Below are positions 1 to 7,082 of a stretch of 58,076 bases of DNA, piece by piece. Position 1 is the stretch's first letter; each line of letters starts with the position of its first letter. The DNA lies in contig OMVU01000035.1 in NCBI GenBank assembly GCA_900314565.1, positions 1 to 58,076 on the forward strand, in the 5' to 3' direction. This DNA comes from an uncultured Eubacteriales bacterium. GTDB taxonomy: Bacteria > Bacillota > Clostridia > Lachnospirales > Lachnospiraceae. Made by a program: the position numbers and the translations under genes. The notes beneath the pieces are model-generated. The model made no database searches. It was not told where the DNA came from and was given only the letters and a program-made list of their open reading frames with translations.

Positions 1-46
1 AAGGTTTTGGGAAAATCTGCAGTTTTGCAGTCAATGTCTGCTGCAT
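1..46 (-). CDS. 5' end of a TnpB-like (IS200/IS605 OrfB) protein, cut by window edge
   Basis: Reading leftwards from an ATG at 46, the first 15 codons give MQQTLTAKLQIFPKP, which resembles the start of TnpB-type RNA-guided nucleases carried by IS200/IS605 and IS1341-like elements. An AGGA lies 8 bases before the ATG, and an extended -10 (TGC-TATAAT, 78 to 70) lies further upstream. A 41-bp hairpin-bearing repeat at 138-178 sits where the left end of such an element would be. Only 15 residues are visible, so the family call is inference. Confidence 0.4.
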   Translation of the reverse strand, partial: MQQTLTAKLQIFPKP

Positions 47-69
47 GGGATACGTCCTTTTTTGATTAT

Positions 70-78
70 ATTATAGCA
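70..78 (-). promoter_or_regulatory. Extended -10 promoter for the TnpB-like gene
   Basis: On the minus strand TGC is followed by TATAAT, a TGnTATAAT extended -10. No good -35 is visible, which is usual for extended -10 promoters. It sits about 25 bases before the ATG at 46. Confidence 0.4.
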
Positions 79-137
79 CATATGTTCGGGAATTGACGAC
101 CGAATTATACATCAGCAGAACAAAAAGGCGCATTCCT

Positions 138-178
138 CTCATGACTCAAGTCACGAGCATCCTGCGCTAGTTGGTGAA
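138..178. repeat. 41-bp hairpin repeat D1, probable IS200/IS605-type element end
   Basis: This 41-bp stretch recurs at 39689-39729 with one mismatch. It contains an imperfect hairpin, CTCATGACT paired with AGTCACGAG over a 2-base loop, followed by GCATCCTGCGCTAGTTGG. Subterminal hairpins are characteristic of IS200/IS605 ends. Its position just upstream of a TnpB-like start supports this, but no transposition boundary can be proved here. Confidence 0.5.
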
Positions 179-184
179 AAAGGC

Positions 185-213
185 TTGCACAAACAACTTC
201 CCTTTGCTATAAT
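185..213 (+). promoter_or_regulatory. Promoter of tRNA-Ser
   Basis: TTGCAC at 185-190, a 17-base spacer and TATAAT at 208-213. The expected start near 220 is about 33 bases before the mature tRNA. Confidence 0.75.
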
Positions 214-252
214 AACTATGCTTCAAACAGCTGAAAGCGACCGGAGCGATCC

Positions 253-338
253 GGAGAGGTATCGAAGTGGTCATAACGAGGCGGTCTTGAAAACCGTTTG
301 TCCGCAAGGGCGCATGGGTTCGAATCCCATCCTCTCCG
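253..338 (+). tRNA. tRNA-Ser (UGA anticodon)
   Basis: A class II tRNA with a long variable arm. The acceptor stem GGAGAGG (253-259) pairs with CCTCTCC (331-337), with G as discriminator. The anticodon loop CTTGAAA gives UGA. The variable arm is TGTCCGCAAGGGCGCA-like, and the T loop is GGTTCGAATCC. CCA is not encoded. It has its own promoter and terminator, so it is a single-gene unit. Confidence 0.95.
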
Positions 339-365
339 CTCAATATTTTAATAGCCCTTAAGGAA

Positions 366-412
366 AGAACCCTGAAGGAAGTCGGACGGCTTCTTCAGGG
401 TTCTTTCTTTTC
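366..412 (+). terminator. Rho-independent terminator after tRNA-Ser
   Basis: A long hairpin, AGAACCCTGAAG paired with CTTCAGGGTTCT, is followed by TTCTTTT. It also faces the 3' end of ispD at 431 and may stop both transcripts. Confidence 0.8.
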
Positions 413-430
413 CCGGCAGGGTATCGGCGG

Positions 431-1099
431 TCATATAAGCCACTTCATATCTTCAGGCGTCGTGATCTTAATATTATAATAAGATCCCATGACGAGCTTT
501 ACCTTCGCCAGTCTCGATCTCTCAACGATCATCGCATCGTCCGTTATTCCGGTCATGTTATTGTCCCGCACGACCTCATACGCTGCGCGGATCAGCGGAT
601 AGGAAAAGGCTTGCGGTGTCTGAATGTTCCAGACATTTTTCCGGGGCGGAGTGCTCTCTACAAAGCCGTCCTCGTCCACGATCTTCACCGTATCCTTGGA
701 CGGAACACCGACAGCACAGGCCTCATACTTTTCCACTGCCTCCTGCGTGCGCACAAGAATTTCTTCCGTCACGAACGGTCTGGCCCCGTCATGTATAAAT
801 ACATAGTCAGCATTCGGGCAGGCCAGAAGCCCCTGATATACAGAGTCATACCGTTCCTTCCCGCCGGCCACGATCTTACGGACCTTGTGAAAGCCTTCTC
901 TCTCAACGATCTCCGTCCTGCAGAAACCGATCCAGTCCTCGCTCGTGACGAGCACGATATCCTGGATCACACTGCTCTCCTCAAAAACCCTGATCGTCTT
1001 CGTGAGGAGCATATCATCCCCCATGGATAGGAACTGCTTGGGCAGCTCTGTGCCCATCCTCTGTCCTTTGCCTGCGGCAAGTATAATTGCAGATGTCAT
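431..1099 (-). CDS. ispD: 2-C-methyl-D-erythritol 4-phosphate cytidylyltransferase
   Basis: This 222-residue protein has the usual IspD length. It opens with the nucleotide-binding loop AAGKGQRMG and the KQF that follows. HDGARPF near residue 104 and GITDDAMIVE near residue 185 are family motifs for CTP and methylerythritol phosphate binding. IspD makes CDP-methylerythritol in the MEP isoprenoid pathway in the cytosol. The start is set by GGAGGAGTT just before the ATG. It is the last gene of a minus-strand run behind tsaD, 14 bases away, and probably shares its transcript. Confidence 0.93.
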   Translation of the reverse strand: MTSAIILAAGKGQRMGTELPKQFLSMGDDMLLTKTIRVFEESSVIQDIVLVTSEDWIGFCRTEIVEREGFHKVRKIVAGGKERYDSVYQGLLACPNADYVFIHDGARPFVTEEILVRTQEAVEKYEACAVGVPSKDTVKIVDEDGFVESTPPRKNVWNIQTPQAFSYPLIRAAYEVVRDNNMTGITDDAMIVERSRLAKVKLVMGSYYNIKITTPEDMKWLI

Positions 1100-1113
1100 A
1101 ACTCCTCCGGTCC

Positions 1114-2130
1114 TTATCGTTCTTCCAGTTTTAAATTGGGAACCGCATTCAGATCCCAGCCGCTGCGCACTCCGGCCATATATTCATGATAGGCAGCGAC
1201 ACCGATCATAGCGGCGTTGTCAGTACAGAAAATCGGTGACGGAATATACAGCGCATAGCCTTCTCTGTCACAGGCCTCCTTCATAGCAGCCCGCAGTGCG
1301 CTGTTGGACGCAACACCTCCGGCCATGCCGATCCTGTCAATTTTCAGATCCTTTGCCGCCCTTATTGTGTGCTCCACGAGCACGTCGACGACGGCTTTCT
1401 GAAAGCTGGCTGCGAGATCCGCACGGTTCACCGTATCTCCGGTCATCTGCGCGTGATTGAGATAATTGAGCACGGCGCTCTTGATGCCGGAAAAACTGAA
1501 GTCATATTCCGATCCGTTCACGTGTGCGATCGGAAAATGAACTGCCAGAGGATCACCGTTCTTCGCCTCCCGGTCGATCTTCGGTCCGCCGGGATATCCG
1601 AGCCCGATCGCCCTCGCGACCTTGTCGTAAGCCTCTCCCGCGGCATCATCCACGGTCCTGCCGAGGATCCTGTATTTCGACCAGTCCTCGACGACGACAA
1701 GATGCGTGTGCCCTCCGGAAACGATGAGTCCGAGATAGGGAGGGGTGAGCTCCGGATGCTCGATATAGTTCGCGGAGATATGTCCCTCGATATGATGAAC
1801 GCCTATGATCGGTTTTCCGGCAGCCCATGCCATGGCTTTGGCCTCTGCCACCCCGACGAGCAGGGCACCCACAAGTCCCGGCCCGTACGTTACAGCTACT
1901 GCATCGACCTCATCGATCGTCTTTCCCGCGTCATTAAGAGCTTTCTGCACCACGTAATTGATCTTGTCGATGTGGGCACGCGATGCGAGCTCCGGGACAA
2001 CACCGCCGAACTCGGTGTGCATATCGATCTGGGTATAAATCACGTTGGATAATATTTCCCTGCCGTCCCTTACGACCGCGCAGGCAGTCTCGTCGCAGGA
2101 GGTCTCAATTGCAAGTATATCTACACTCAT
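1114..2130 (-). CDS. tsaD: tRNA N6-threonylcarbamoyladenosine transferase
   Basis: 338 residues of the Kae1/TsaD family. The metal-binding motif is HHIEGH near residue 111. An ASKHA-fold nucleotide loop (SGGHTHL) and the C-terminal [10 protein letters not shown] are also present. TsaD transfers the threonylcarbamoyl group to A37 of tRNAs reading ANN codons, acting with TsaB and TsaE, which are encoded upstream. The ATG follows the rnz stop codon directly, with GAGG inside the end of rnz as ribosome site, so the two are translationally coupled. Confidence 0.96.
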   Translation of the reverse strand: MSVDILAIETSCDETACAVVRDGREILSNVIYTQIDMHTEFGGVVPELASRAHIDKINYVVQKALNDAGKTIDEVDAVAVTYGPGLVGALLVGVAEAKAMAWAAGKPIIGVHHIEGHISANYIEHPELTPPYLGLIVSGGHTHLVVVEDWSKYRILGRTVDDAAGEAYDKVARAIGLGYPGGPKIDREAKNGDPLAVHFPIAHVNGSEYDFSFSGIKSAVLNYLNHAQMTGDTVNRADLAASFQKAVVDVLVEHTIRAAKDLKIDRIGMAGGVASNSALRAAMKEACDREGYALYIPSPIFCTDNAAMIGVAAYHEYMAGVRSGWDLNAVPNLKLEER

Positions 2131-3042
2131 TTATTCGTCCTCAAATTTCAGCGTTATCTCCTGTCCGTCCTTCGCTGCGATGACATTCGGATAAATCGCA
2201 TGCACGGAACCCATATACTGATCCGGGCGGACAAGGGACGGACTGTAATGTGTGAGCCACATATTTACAGGCTGCGCATCCTTTCCGATCTGAGCGGCTT
2301 CCTGCATGGTCATATGCCTGTGCTCTCTCGCCTTTTTGTCCATTCCGGGTTCGCCGTACATTCCCTCGCAGACAAGAAGATCTGCATTCAAAGCGTGCTC
2401 TGCAATGGCCGGAACAGGCCGGGTATCCGTCGCATAGACGACTTTCAGGCCTTTTCGTTCCTCCCCGAGGACCATTTCCGGCGTATAAATGCGCGCTCCG
2501 TCCTCAATCGTTTCTCCCCTCTGGAGAGGATTCCAGAAGCGGAGCGGAATTTCCTGTGCTTTTGCGCGGGCAGCATCAAATCGCCCCTTGCGCCGCACGG
2601 ATATCTCATATGCATAGCAGACAATATTGTGCTGGACTCGAAATGCGGTAATTTCCATCCCGTCGATCAGAAAAGTCTGCTCATTGCCATCGATCTCAAT
2701 AAAATTGACCTCAAAGGGAAGCTCCGGGGCGATGGTACGGACAGCTGTCATGATTCGTGAGAGACCGCGGGGCCCGATCACTGTGACCGGCTCAGTGCGG
2801 TCGGAATTGCCCATGGTGAGAAAGAATCCGGGCAGTCCCGCTATATGATCCGCATGAAAATGCGTCAGAAGAATCGTGTTGACAGGCTTAAAGGACCAGC
2901 CTTTTTCCCGGAGTGCGATCTGTGTGCCTTCACCGCAGTCTACGAGCAGACTCGCTCCATTGTAGCGTACAAGAAGCGATGTGACCCATCTGCGGGGCAG
3001 AGGCATCATTCCGCCTGTCCCGAGCAATGTAATATCAAGCAT
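2131..3042 (-). CDS. rnz: Ribonuclease Z, tRNA 3' processing endonuclease
   Basis: A 303-residue metallo-beta-lactamase-fold protein with the zinc motif THFHADHIAGLPG near residue 61 and later His and Asp ligands (CEGMYG, THYSPS). Overall spacing and length fit tRNase Z, which trims tRNA 3' trailers before CCA addition. That suits genomes like this one, where neither tRNA in the window encodes CCA. It lies between rimI and tsaD in the t6A cluster. The 85-bp spacer to rimI holds a family C palindrome. Confidence 0.88.
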   Translation of the reverse strand: MLDITLLGTGGMMPLPRRWVTSLLVRYNGASLLVDCGEGTQIALREKGWSFKPVNTILLTHFHADHIAGLPGFFLTMGNSDRTEPVTVIGPRGLSRIMTAVRTIAPELPFEVNFIEIDGNEQTFLIDGMEITAFRVQHNIVCYAYEISVRRKGRFDAARAKAQEIPLRFWNPLQRGETIEDGARIYTPEMVLGEERKGLKVVYATDTRPVPAIAEHALNADLLVCEGMYGEPGMDKKAREHRHMTMQEAAQIGKDAQPVNMWLTHYSPSLVRPDQYMGSVHAIYPNVIAAKDGQEITLKFEDE

Positions 3043-3060
3043 AAATCTCCCTCACATTTT

Positions 3061-3110
3061 ATTCTTCATCGCGCAATTTCCGTCTGCCGTGATCCGGCAT
3101 CGTAAGCGGC
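3061..3110. repeat. Family C palindromic repeat, copy 1
   Basis: Starts with the family C head ATTCTTCATCGCGCAAT and contains a hairpin (CTGCCG with CGGCAG). It lies inside the t6A operon, between rimI and rnz. Confidence 0.45.
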
Positions 3111-3127
3111 AGTATGCGTCCGGTCTC

Positions 3128-3634
3128 TCATGAACTGCTGTCAGGTTTTTCATGATTCGGCAGCAGAAGCGTCATGAGGACTGCATCCTCGACCGGGTCC
3201 GTATAGTAACGTTTTCGTATTCCATCCTCGCGAAAGCCCATCTTCCGGTAGAGATTTCGGGCCGGCACTCCGCTCTCCCGCACTTCAAGGTGAATGACAC
3301 TGACACCGTGTTCCGGGCATCTCGCCATGATTTCCGTAAGAAGTTCTGTGCCTATGCCGGCTCTGCGATTTTCATTTCTCACAGTGATATTCAGGATATC
3401 TGACTCATAAGGTACCATGAGCAGCCCGACATAACCGTATATGTGCGGTTCGATATAAGAATCGTCGTCCGCAGTCTCCGCGCCTTCGAACGGATCACTG
3501 GCGACGAGAAAAATCGTATCGTTACGGAGCAGATACGTCAGGAGGCCGTTTTCATCCCATGGAGTCAGCGAGTTCTCACGCTCTATTTCGGCGACCTGGG
3601 AAATATCATCGAAAGCCATCTCCCGTATGATCAT
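3128..3634 (-). CDS. rimI: Ribosomal protein S18-alanine N-acetyltransferase
   Basis: A 168-residue GNAT acetyltransferase. The acetyl-CoA loop is NRRAGIGTELL near residue 90, and the C-terminal NLYRKMGF is typical of RimI. It would acetylate the N-terminus of ribosomal protein S18, though such clostridial homologues may act on other proteins. Its start codon overlaps the tsaB stop in an ATGA arrangement, so it is translated with tsaB. The linkage tsaE-tsaB-rimI-tsaD is a well-known conserved order. Confidence 0.88.
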   Translation of the reverse strand: MIIREMAFDDISQVAEIERENSLTPWDENGLLTYLLRNDTIFLVASDPFEGAETADDDSYIEPHIYGYVGLLMVPYESDILNITVRNENRRAGIGTELLTEIMARCPEHGVSVIHLEVRESGVPARNLYRKMGFREDGIRKRYYTDPVEDAVLMTLLLPNHEKPDSSS

Positions 3635-4482
3635 AGGACATCCTCGGTTTCTGCTGCCTTACCCGCTTCCATCTGCGCTCTCACGCGAAGCTCCTCGACC
3701 ACTTTGGAGGCTGCCTCCACCTGGACTGAGATGAGGTCGGATTCTGCGGGTTCATTTCCAGTATCGTTTCCGTTCATCCGGTCACGCTGCTGCTCCGCCT
3801 GGGATTTTCTCAGATAAATCGGAGTATGCTTTTCGGCCGGCACATATCTTCCCTCTGCGTAAAGCTGCGCAGCCAGGACCCCGACAGCGCCGGCTCTCTG
3901 CATGCACAGGTGCGCCGGAGCATAGGTATGCGGTACGGAGAGGGTCCTGTTCGCCTCCTCACGAAGGACCGGGACACCGTCTCCCAGAAAAATTACGCCC
4001 TCGGATGTCAATGCGTCATCCAGCCCTTCGAGCTCCGCGATCAGGTCCGTCACGGAAACAGGTGTCTGATCCCTCACTGTGATCAGGCGGTCACCCTCGA
4101 AGCGATAGATCCCGCTGTATACCTGCTGCCGCCTTGCATCCATGACCGGACAGACAAGTCCCCTGACAAATCCGAGATTGAACGCGATCCCTGCAAGGGT
4201 AGGTACCTCGATGATCGGTTTTCCGAGCGCGAGCCCGAGTCCCTTCGCGGTAGCCGACCCGATCCGAAGACCTGTAAAAGATCCCGGACCGGCCGCGACT
4301 GCGATCGCGTCGATCGTTTTCCGGTCAAGTTCGACCATACGGGCGATCTCATCAAGCATCGGCAAAAGCGTCTGGCTGTGCGTCTTTTTATAATTAACAG
4401 TGTATTCGGCAAGCAGGGTTCCGTCCGCTATGATCGCGACAGATGCGACGAGACCCGAGCTGTCGAGAGCTAATATTTTCAT
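3631..4482 (-). CDS. tsaB: t6A synthesis scaffold protein TsaB
   Basis: An ASKHA-fold relative of TsaD. It begins MKILALDSSG and carries AGPGSFTGLRIG near residue 64, the clearest TsaB signature. It forms the core complex with TsaD and TsaE that makes t6A. At 283 residues it is longer than usual because of a charged, low-complexity C-terminal extension from about residue 233. The ribosome site GGGAG precedes the ATG by 7 bases. Confidence 0.93.
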   Translation of the reverse strand: MKILALDSSGLVASVAIIADGTLLAEYTVNYKKTHSQTLLPMLDEIARMVELDRKTIDAIAVAAGPGSFTGLRIGSATAKGLGLALGKPIIEVPTLAGIAFNLGFVRGLVCPVMDARRQQVYSGIYRFEGDRLITVRDQTPVSVTDLIAELEGLDDALTSEGVIFLGDGVPVLREEANRTLSVPHTYAPAHLCMQRAGAVGVLAAQLYAEGRYVPAEKHTPIYLRKSQAEQQRDRMNGNDTGNEPAESDLISVQVEAASKVVEELRVRAQMEAGKAAETEDVL

Positions 4483-4535
4483 GTGTGATCTCCCTGTCGT
4501 ACTCTTCTTTCCGACATGATAATGTTTTTACACGC

Positions 4536-4979
4536 TTACAGTTCTCCGGTGAGGGTGATTCTCCGATACTCCGTACCCTTTTCCGGATCCTTCTCAATTT
4601 TTATTCTCACAGTGTTCTCCGGCAGAAGCTCCTCGATGATCTCCGCCCACTCGATCAGACAGACACCGCCCTTCACGAAGCAGTCGTCGTAGCCGATCTC
4701 TTCCATCTCATCGATATCGTCGATCCGGTATACATCGAAATGAAAAAAAGGGAGCCTGCCTCCTTCATAAATCTGCAGAATCGTAAATGTGGGACTGGTG
4801 ACCGGTTCGGTGATGCCAAGTCCGGCAGCGACTCCCTGTGTAAAGACCGTCTTGCCTGTTCCAAGGTCTCCTGTCAGGGCAAAGACGGAACAGGGCTTTG
4901 CATTTTTCCCGATTTCCCGGCCCAGCTCGAAAGTCTCCTCCCGGCTGAAAGATTCAATTATTCTCATATTCCGGTTCAC
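4536..4979 (-). CDS. tsaE: t6A synthesis ATPase TsaE
   Basis: A small P-loop ATPase with Walker A GDLGTGKT and the FHFDVYRI segment typical of TsaE. It drives the TsaBDE cycle. Two starts are possible: a GTG at 4979 closely preceded by AAAGGAAAG, chosen here to give 147 residues, or the ATG at 4967, which lacks a well-spaced ribosome site. It is the first gene of the cluster, with its own promoter and a leader hairpin upstream. Confidence 0.9.
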   Translation of the reverse strand: MNRNMRIIESFSREETFELGREIGKNAKPCSVFALTGDLGTGKTVFTQGVAAGLGITEPVTSPTFTILQIYEGGRLPFFHFDVYRIDDIDEMEEIGYDDCFVKGGVCLIEWAEIIEELLPENTVRIKIEKDPEKGTEYRRITLTGEL

Positions 4980-5050
4980 AATCTTTCCTTTAAGAAATGC
5001 AGCAGCCAAAAAGCCTGCGGTCATATGATTTCCATCTCCCGGTGACACGT

Positions 5051-5071
5051 GGTCATATTATCACTATGACC
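5051..5071 (-). promoter_or_regulatory. Leader hairpin upstream of tsaE
   Basis: A perfect inverted repeat GGTCATA/TATGACC with a 7-base loop lies between the tsaE promoter and start. It could be an operator or an mRNA 5' hairpin. Confidence 0.4.
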
Positions 5072-5106
5072 ATGAAATATCCCGGCAGTTTAACAGCCAA
5101 ATATGT

Positions 5107-5135
5107 ATTATACCACTTAATTGTCTGTCCGTAAA
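5107..5135 (-). promoter_or_regulatory. Promoter of the tsaE-tsaB-rimI-rnz-tsaD-ispD run
   Basis: On the minus strand: TTTACG (5135-5130), a 17-base spacer ending in TGG, then TATAAT (5112-5107). It is therefore also an extended -10. Confidence 0.65.
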
Positions 5136-5249
5136 TCCGAAACATCTTCTCATAGATTCCGGCAGGATCCTCTCCTGCCTTTTCATGTGATCCCAGTGCC
5201 ATCCCCATATTTTTGAAGGTTTTCCTGGCACAGGGACAGGATTGACCGC

Positions 5250-5278
5250 TTTACGAAAAAAGAGTCAGGCGATATAAT
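5250..5278 (+). promoter_or_regulatory. Promoter reading toward the cyclophilin gene
   Basis: TTTACG at 5250-5255, a 17-base spacer and TATAAT at 5273-5278. If used, the mRNA leader is about 350 bases and contains the whole repeat element at 5406-5603. Apart from these features I see no gene between 5072 and 5641. Confidence 0.55.
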
Positions 5279-5405
5279 AGGGCATGGTTCTGTAAAGATC
5301 TCTTCATAACGGAACCTGCTGCTGTCCCGCGAACACACGCTGCAGGCGGAAGACAGTACCGGTATCCGGCGCTTCCTGTCGGACCGAATCGTCATGATTT
5401 AAAGG

Positions 5406-5603
5406 CAGGCTCTTGCGAAGCTCTGTGCGGAATGGAATTGTGTGAACAATTCAAACAATCTGCACAAGCCTTAGAACTTCTTCATGAACGAAAGATGTGG
5501 AATGAGCAAAAACCGTGCTGTCTGAGCGCTAGAAGTTCTTGGCGCGGAAGCCGTTTGAATGTTCATACAATTTCCATGAAGCACAGACTTTCGCAATTGC
5601 CTG
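5406..5603 (+). mobile_element. Nested-palindrome miniature element (MITE), copy 1
   Basis: 198 bp from CAGGCTCTTGCG to CGCAATTGCCTG. The two arms (about 50 bases each) are inverted copies of each other. This copy lacks the inner right arm seen in copies 2-4, so only the outer stem is intact. An imperfect flanking duplication (GATTTAAAGG against GAATTAAAGA) may be a decayed target repeat. It lies between a promoter and the cyclophilin gene. Confidence 0.75.
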
Positions 5604-5607
5604 CGAA

Positions 5608-5631
5608 TTAAAGAATTAAAGAATTAAAGAG
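5608..5631 (+). repeat. Three tandem AATTAAAG units before the cyclophilin gene
   Basis: The 8-base unit occurs three times without interruption, directly after the repeat element and directly before the ribosome site GAGGTG. Confidence 0.7.
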
Positions 5632-5641
5632 GTGAATGCGC

Positions 5642-6160
5642 ATGTCAAATCCAATCGTAACCTTTAACATGGAAGACGGAAAAGTCATCAAGGCCGAACT
5701 CTATCCGGAGATCGCGCCGAACACAGTCAATAATTTCATCAGCCTCATCAGAAAGGGCTTCTACAACGGACTTACATTCCACCGCGTCATCAAAGGCTTT
5801 ATGATCCAGGGCGGCTGCCCGCTGGGCACCGGCACAGGTGGACCGGGCTATCATATCCGCGGTGAATTCGCGATGAACGGATTCGAAAACAATCTGAAAC
5901 ATGACCCGGGCGTTCTCTCCATGGCGCGCGCCATGAACCCGAACTCAGCGGGAAGCCAGTTCTTTATCATGCACAAGGCTGCCCCGCATCTCGACGGCGG
6001 ATATGCCGCTTTCGGTAAAGTGATCGAGGGGATGGATGCAGTGAATGCGATCGCAGATGTCCGCACAAGCTTCACGGATAAGCCTCTCAAGCCGGTCGTC
6101 ATGAAGACGGTGACGGTGGATACGCTCGGAAAAGAGTATCCGGAGCCGGAGACAGTCTGA
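5642..6160 (+). CDS. Cyclophilin-type peptidyl-prolyl cis-trans isomerase
   Basis: A 172-residue single-domain cyclophilin. [13 protein letters not shown] and [16 protein letters not shown] contain the catalytic Arg, Phe and Gln residues of the family. There is no signal peptide, so it should act in the cytosol on proline bonds during folding. The ATG at 5642 has GAGGTG 8 bases away. The ATG two codons earlier is too close to that site. It stands alone with its own terminator. Confidence 0.93.
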   Translation: MSNPIVTFNMEDGKVIKAELYPEIAPNTVNNFISLIRKGFYNGLTFHRVIKGFMIQGGCPLGTGTGGPGYHIRGEFAMNGFENNLKHDPGVLSMARAMNPNSAGSQFFIMHKAAPHLDGGYAAFGKVIEGMDAVNAIADVRTSFTDKPLKPVVMKTVTVDTLGKEYPEPETV

Positions 6161-6178
6161 TCCTGACAGAAACGAATA

Positions 6179-6222
6179 CCTCCATGCAGCTGACATGCTC
6201 CTGCATGGAGGTTCTTTTTTTT
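6179..6222 (+). terminator. Terminator after the cyclophilin gene
   Basis: An 11-bp stem, CCTCCATGCAG with CTGCATGGAGG, is followed by TTCTTTTTTTT. Confidence 0.9.
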
Positions 6223-6263
6223 GCACTCCCGCTCGACCACGCTCATAAAGACCTGCACAAAGA

Positions 6264-6372
6264 CAGTACCGTCCTGCGAGGAACAGGGATCCTCGCTCAG
6301 AAGCTCTCCTTCTCGCAGACGGTGCCGTCACGTAAGGAACAGGCTCTTCGCTCAGAAGCTCTCCCTCTCGAC
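6264..6372. repeat. 55-bp tandem duplication of the yigZ 3' end
   Basis: Two imperfect units, 6264-6318 and 6319-6372. The right unit contains the last codons and stop of the YigZ gene, and the left is a diverged copy downstream of it. Shared blocks include GGAACAGG and CGCTCAGAAGCTCTCC. Confidence 0.7.
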
Positions 6373-7017
6373 CACACCGTCGACGATGCGGTATTCCAGT
6401 TCCCTGGCCAGAAGAAGCTCCGCCTTCCCGTCTGTCGCCTGGACCGTCGCCTTCTTTATTCTCTCCGCCTCTCCCGCCGGCATTAGAACGCTCATGACGA
6501 CGTCCTGCCCGTATTCCATCTCCGGTGTCGGCAGATTTTCCTTCGCATAGACATACTGCAGCTTTCCTGCCTGCTGATAAGTCACTTTGTAGCGCAGAAG
6601 GACACCACGTGTGACAGTCACGATTTCCGCATTTTCAAGCGCAGCCTTGACAGCCTGCGTATAGGAGCGGACCAGCCCGCCGGTCCCGAGCAGCGTGCCC
6701 CCGAAATACCGTGTCACGACTGCGGCGGCATAATGCAGTCCCGCTCCCGTCAGGACTTCCAGCATCGGTTTTCCGGCCGTGCCTCCGGGTTCGCCGTCGT
6801 CGTTGGATCTCAGTATCTCAGAGGGTGTGCCGGGCTCTCCCGTTATGCAGGCAAAGCAGTGATGCCTGGCATCATAATACCGCTTTCTGGCTGCCTGAAG
6901 GAACGCTTCCGCTTCAGGAAGCGTCTTCGCAAAATGCACTTCTCCGATAAATTTTGATTTTTTCTCAATGTATTCACCCGTGCCGGATACACGGATCGTA
7001 GTATAGGAATCGTTCAT
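6352..7017 (-). CDS. yigZ: YigZ/IMPACT family protein
   Basis: 221 residues. The N-terminal UPF0029/IMPACT domain contains KKSKFIGE, the RYYDARHHCFA segment and the highly conserved DDGEPGGTAGKP loop near residue 73. A C-terminal ferredoxin-like domain follows. The family is widespread, with RNA- or ribosome-related roles proposed from the eukaryotic IMPACT homologue. The ATG at 7017 is the only reasonable start, since the family begins about here, yet no ribosome site precedes it. The promoter places transcription start at the ATG itself. Confidence 0.88.
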   Translation of the reverse strand: MNDSYTTIRVSGTGEYIEKKSKFIGEVHFAKTLPEAEAFLQAARKRYYDARHHCFACITGEPGTPSEILRSNDDGEPGGTAGKPMLEVLTGAGLHYAAAVVTRYFGGTLLGTGGLVRSYTQAVKAALENAEIVTVTRGVLLRYKVTYQQAGKLQYVYAKENLPTPEMEYGQDVVMSVLMPAGEAERIKKATVQATDGKAELLLARELEYRIVDGVVERESF

Positions 7018-7023
7018 GCCTAT

Positions 7024-7075
7024 ATTTTACGCAAAACCGCAATGAGTTGCAATATCCTGAGAATTTGCTTATAAT
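7024..7075. promoter_or_regulatory. Divergent promoter pair sharing one -35 box
   Basis: TTGCAA at 7047-7052 is its own reverse complement. Rightward it is followed by 17 bases and TATAAT (7070-7075), with ATG at 7083. Leftward it is followed by 17 bases and TAAAAT (7029-7024), with ATG at 7017. Only 7 and 6 bases separate each -10 from its start codon, so both transcripts should begin at or within a few bases of the ATG. Confidence 0.75.
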
Positions 7076-7082
7076 ATGTAGC

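Noticed and set aside
5161-5182. GGCAGGA/TCCTGCC hairpin as a terminator
   Set aside because: Only a short T tract follows and no gene ends nearby on that strand.
5183-5395. 70-codon minus-strand frame upstream of tsaE
   Set aside because: No ribosome site, no recognisable motif, and it overlaps the rightward promoter.
5406-5603. CRISPR or retron reading of the palindromic elements
   Set aside because: Copies are dispersed 3-22 kb apart with no spacer array, no cas genes and no reverse transcriptase.
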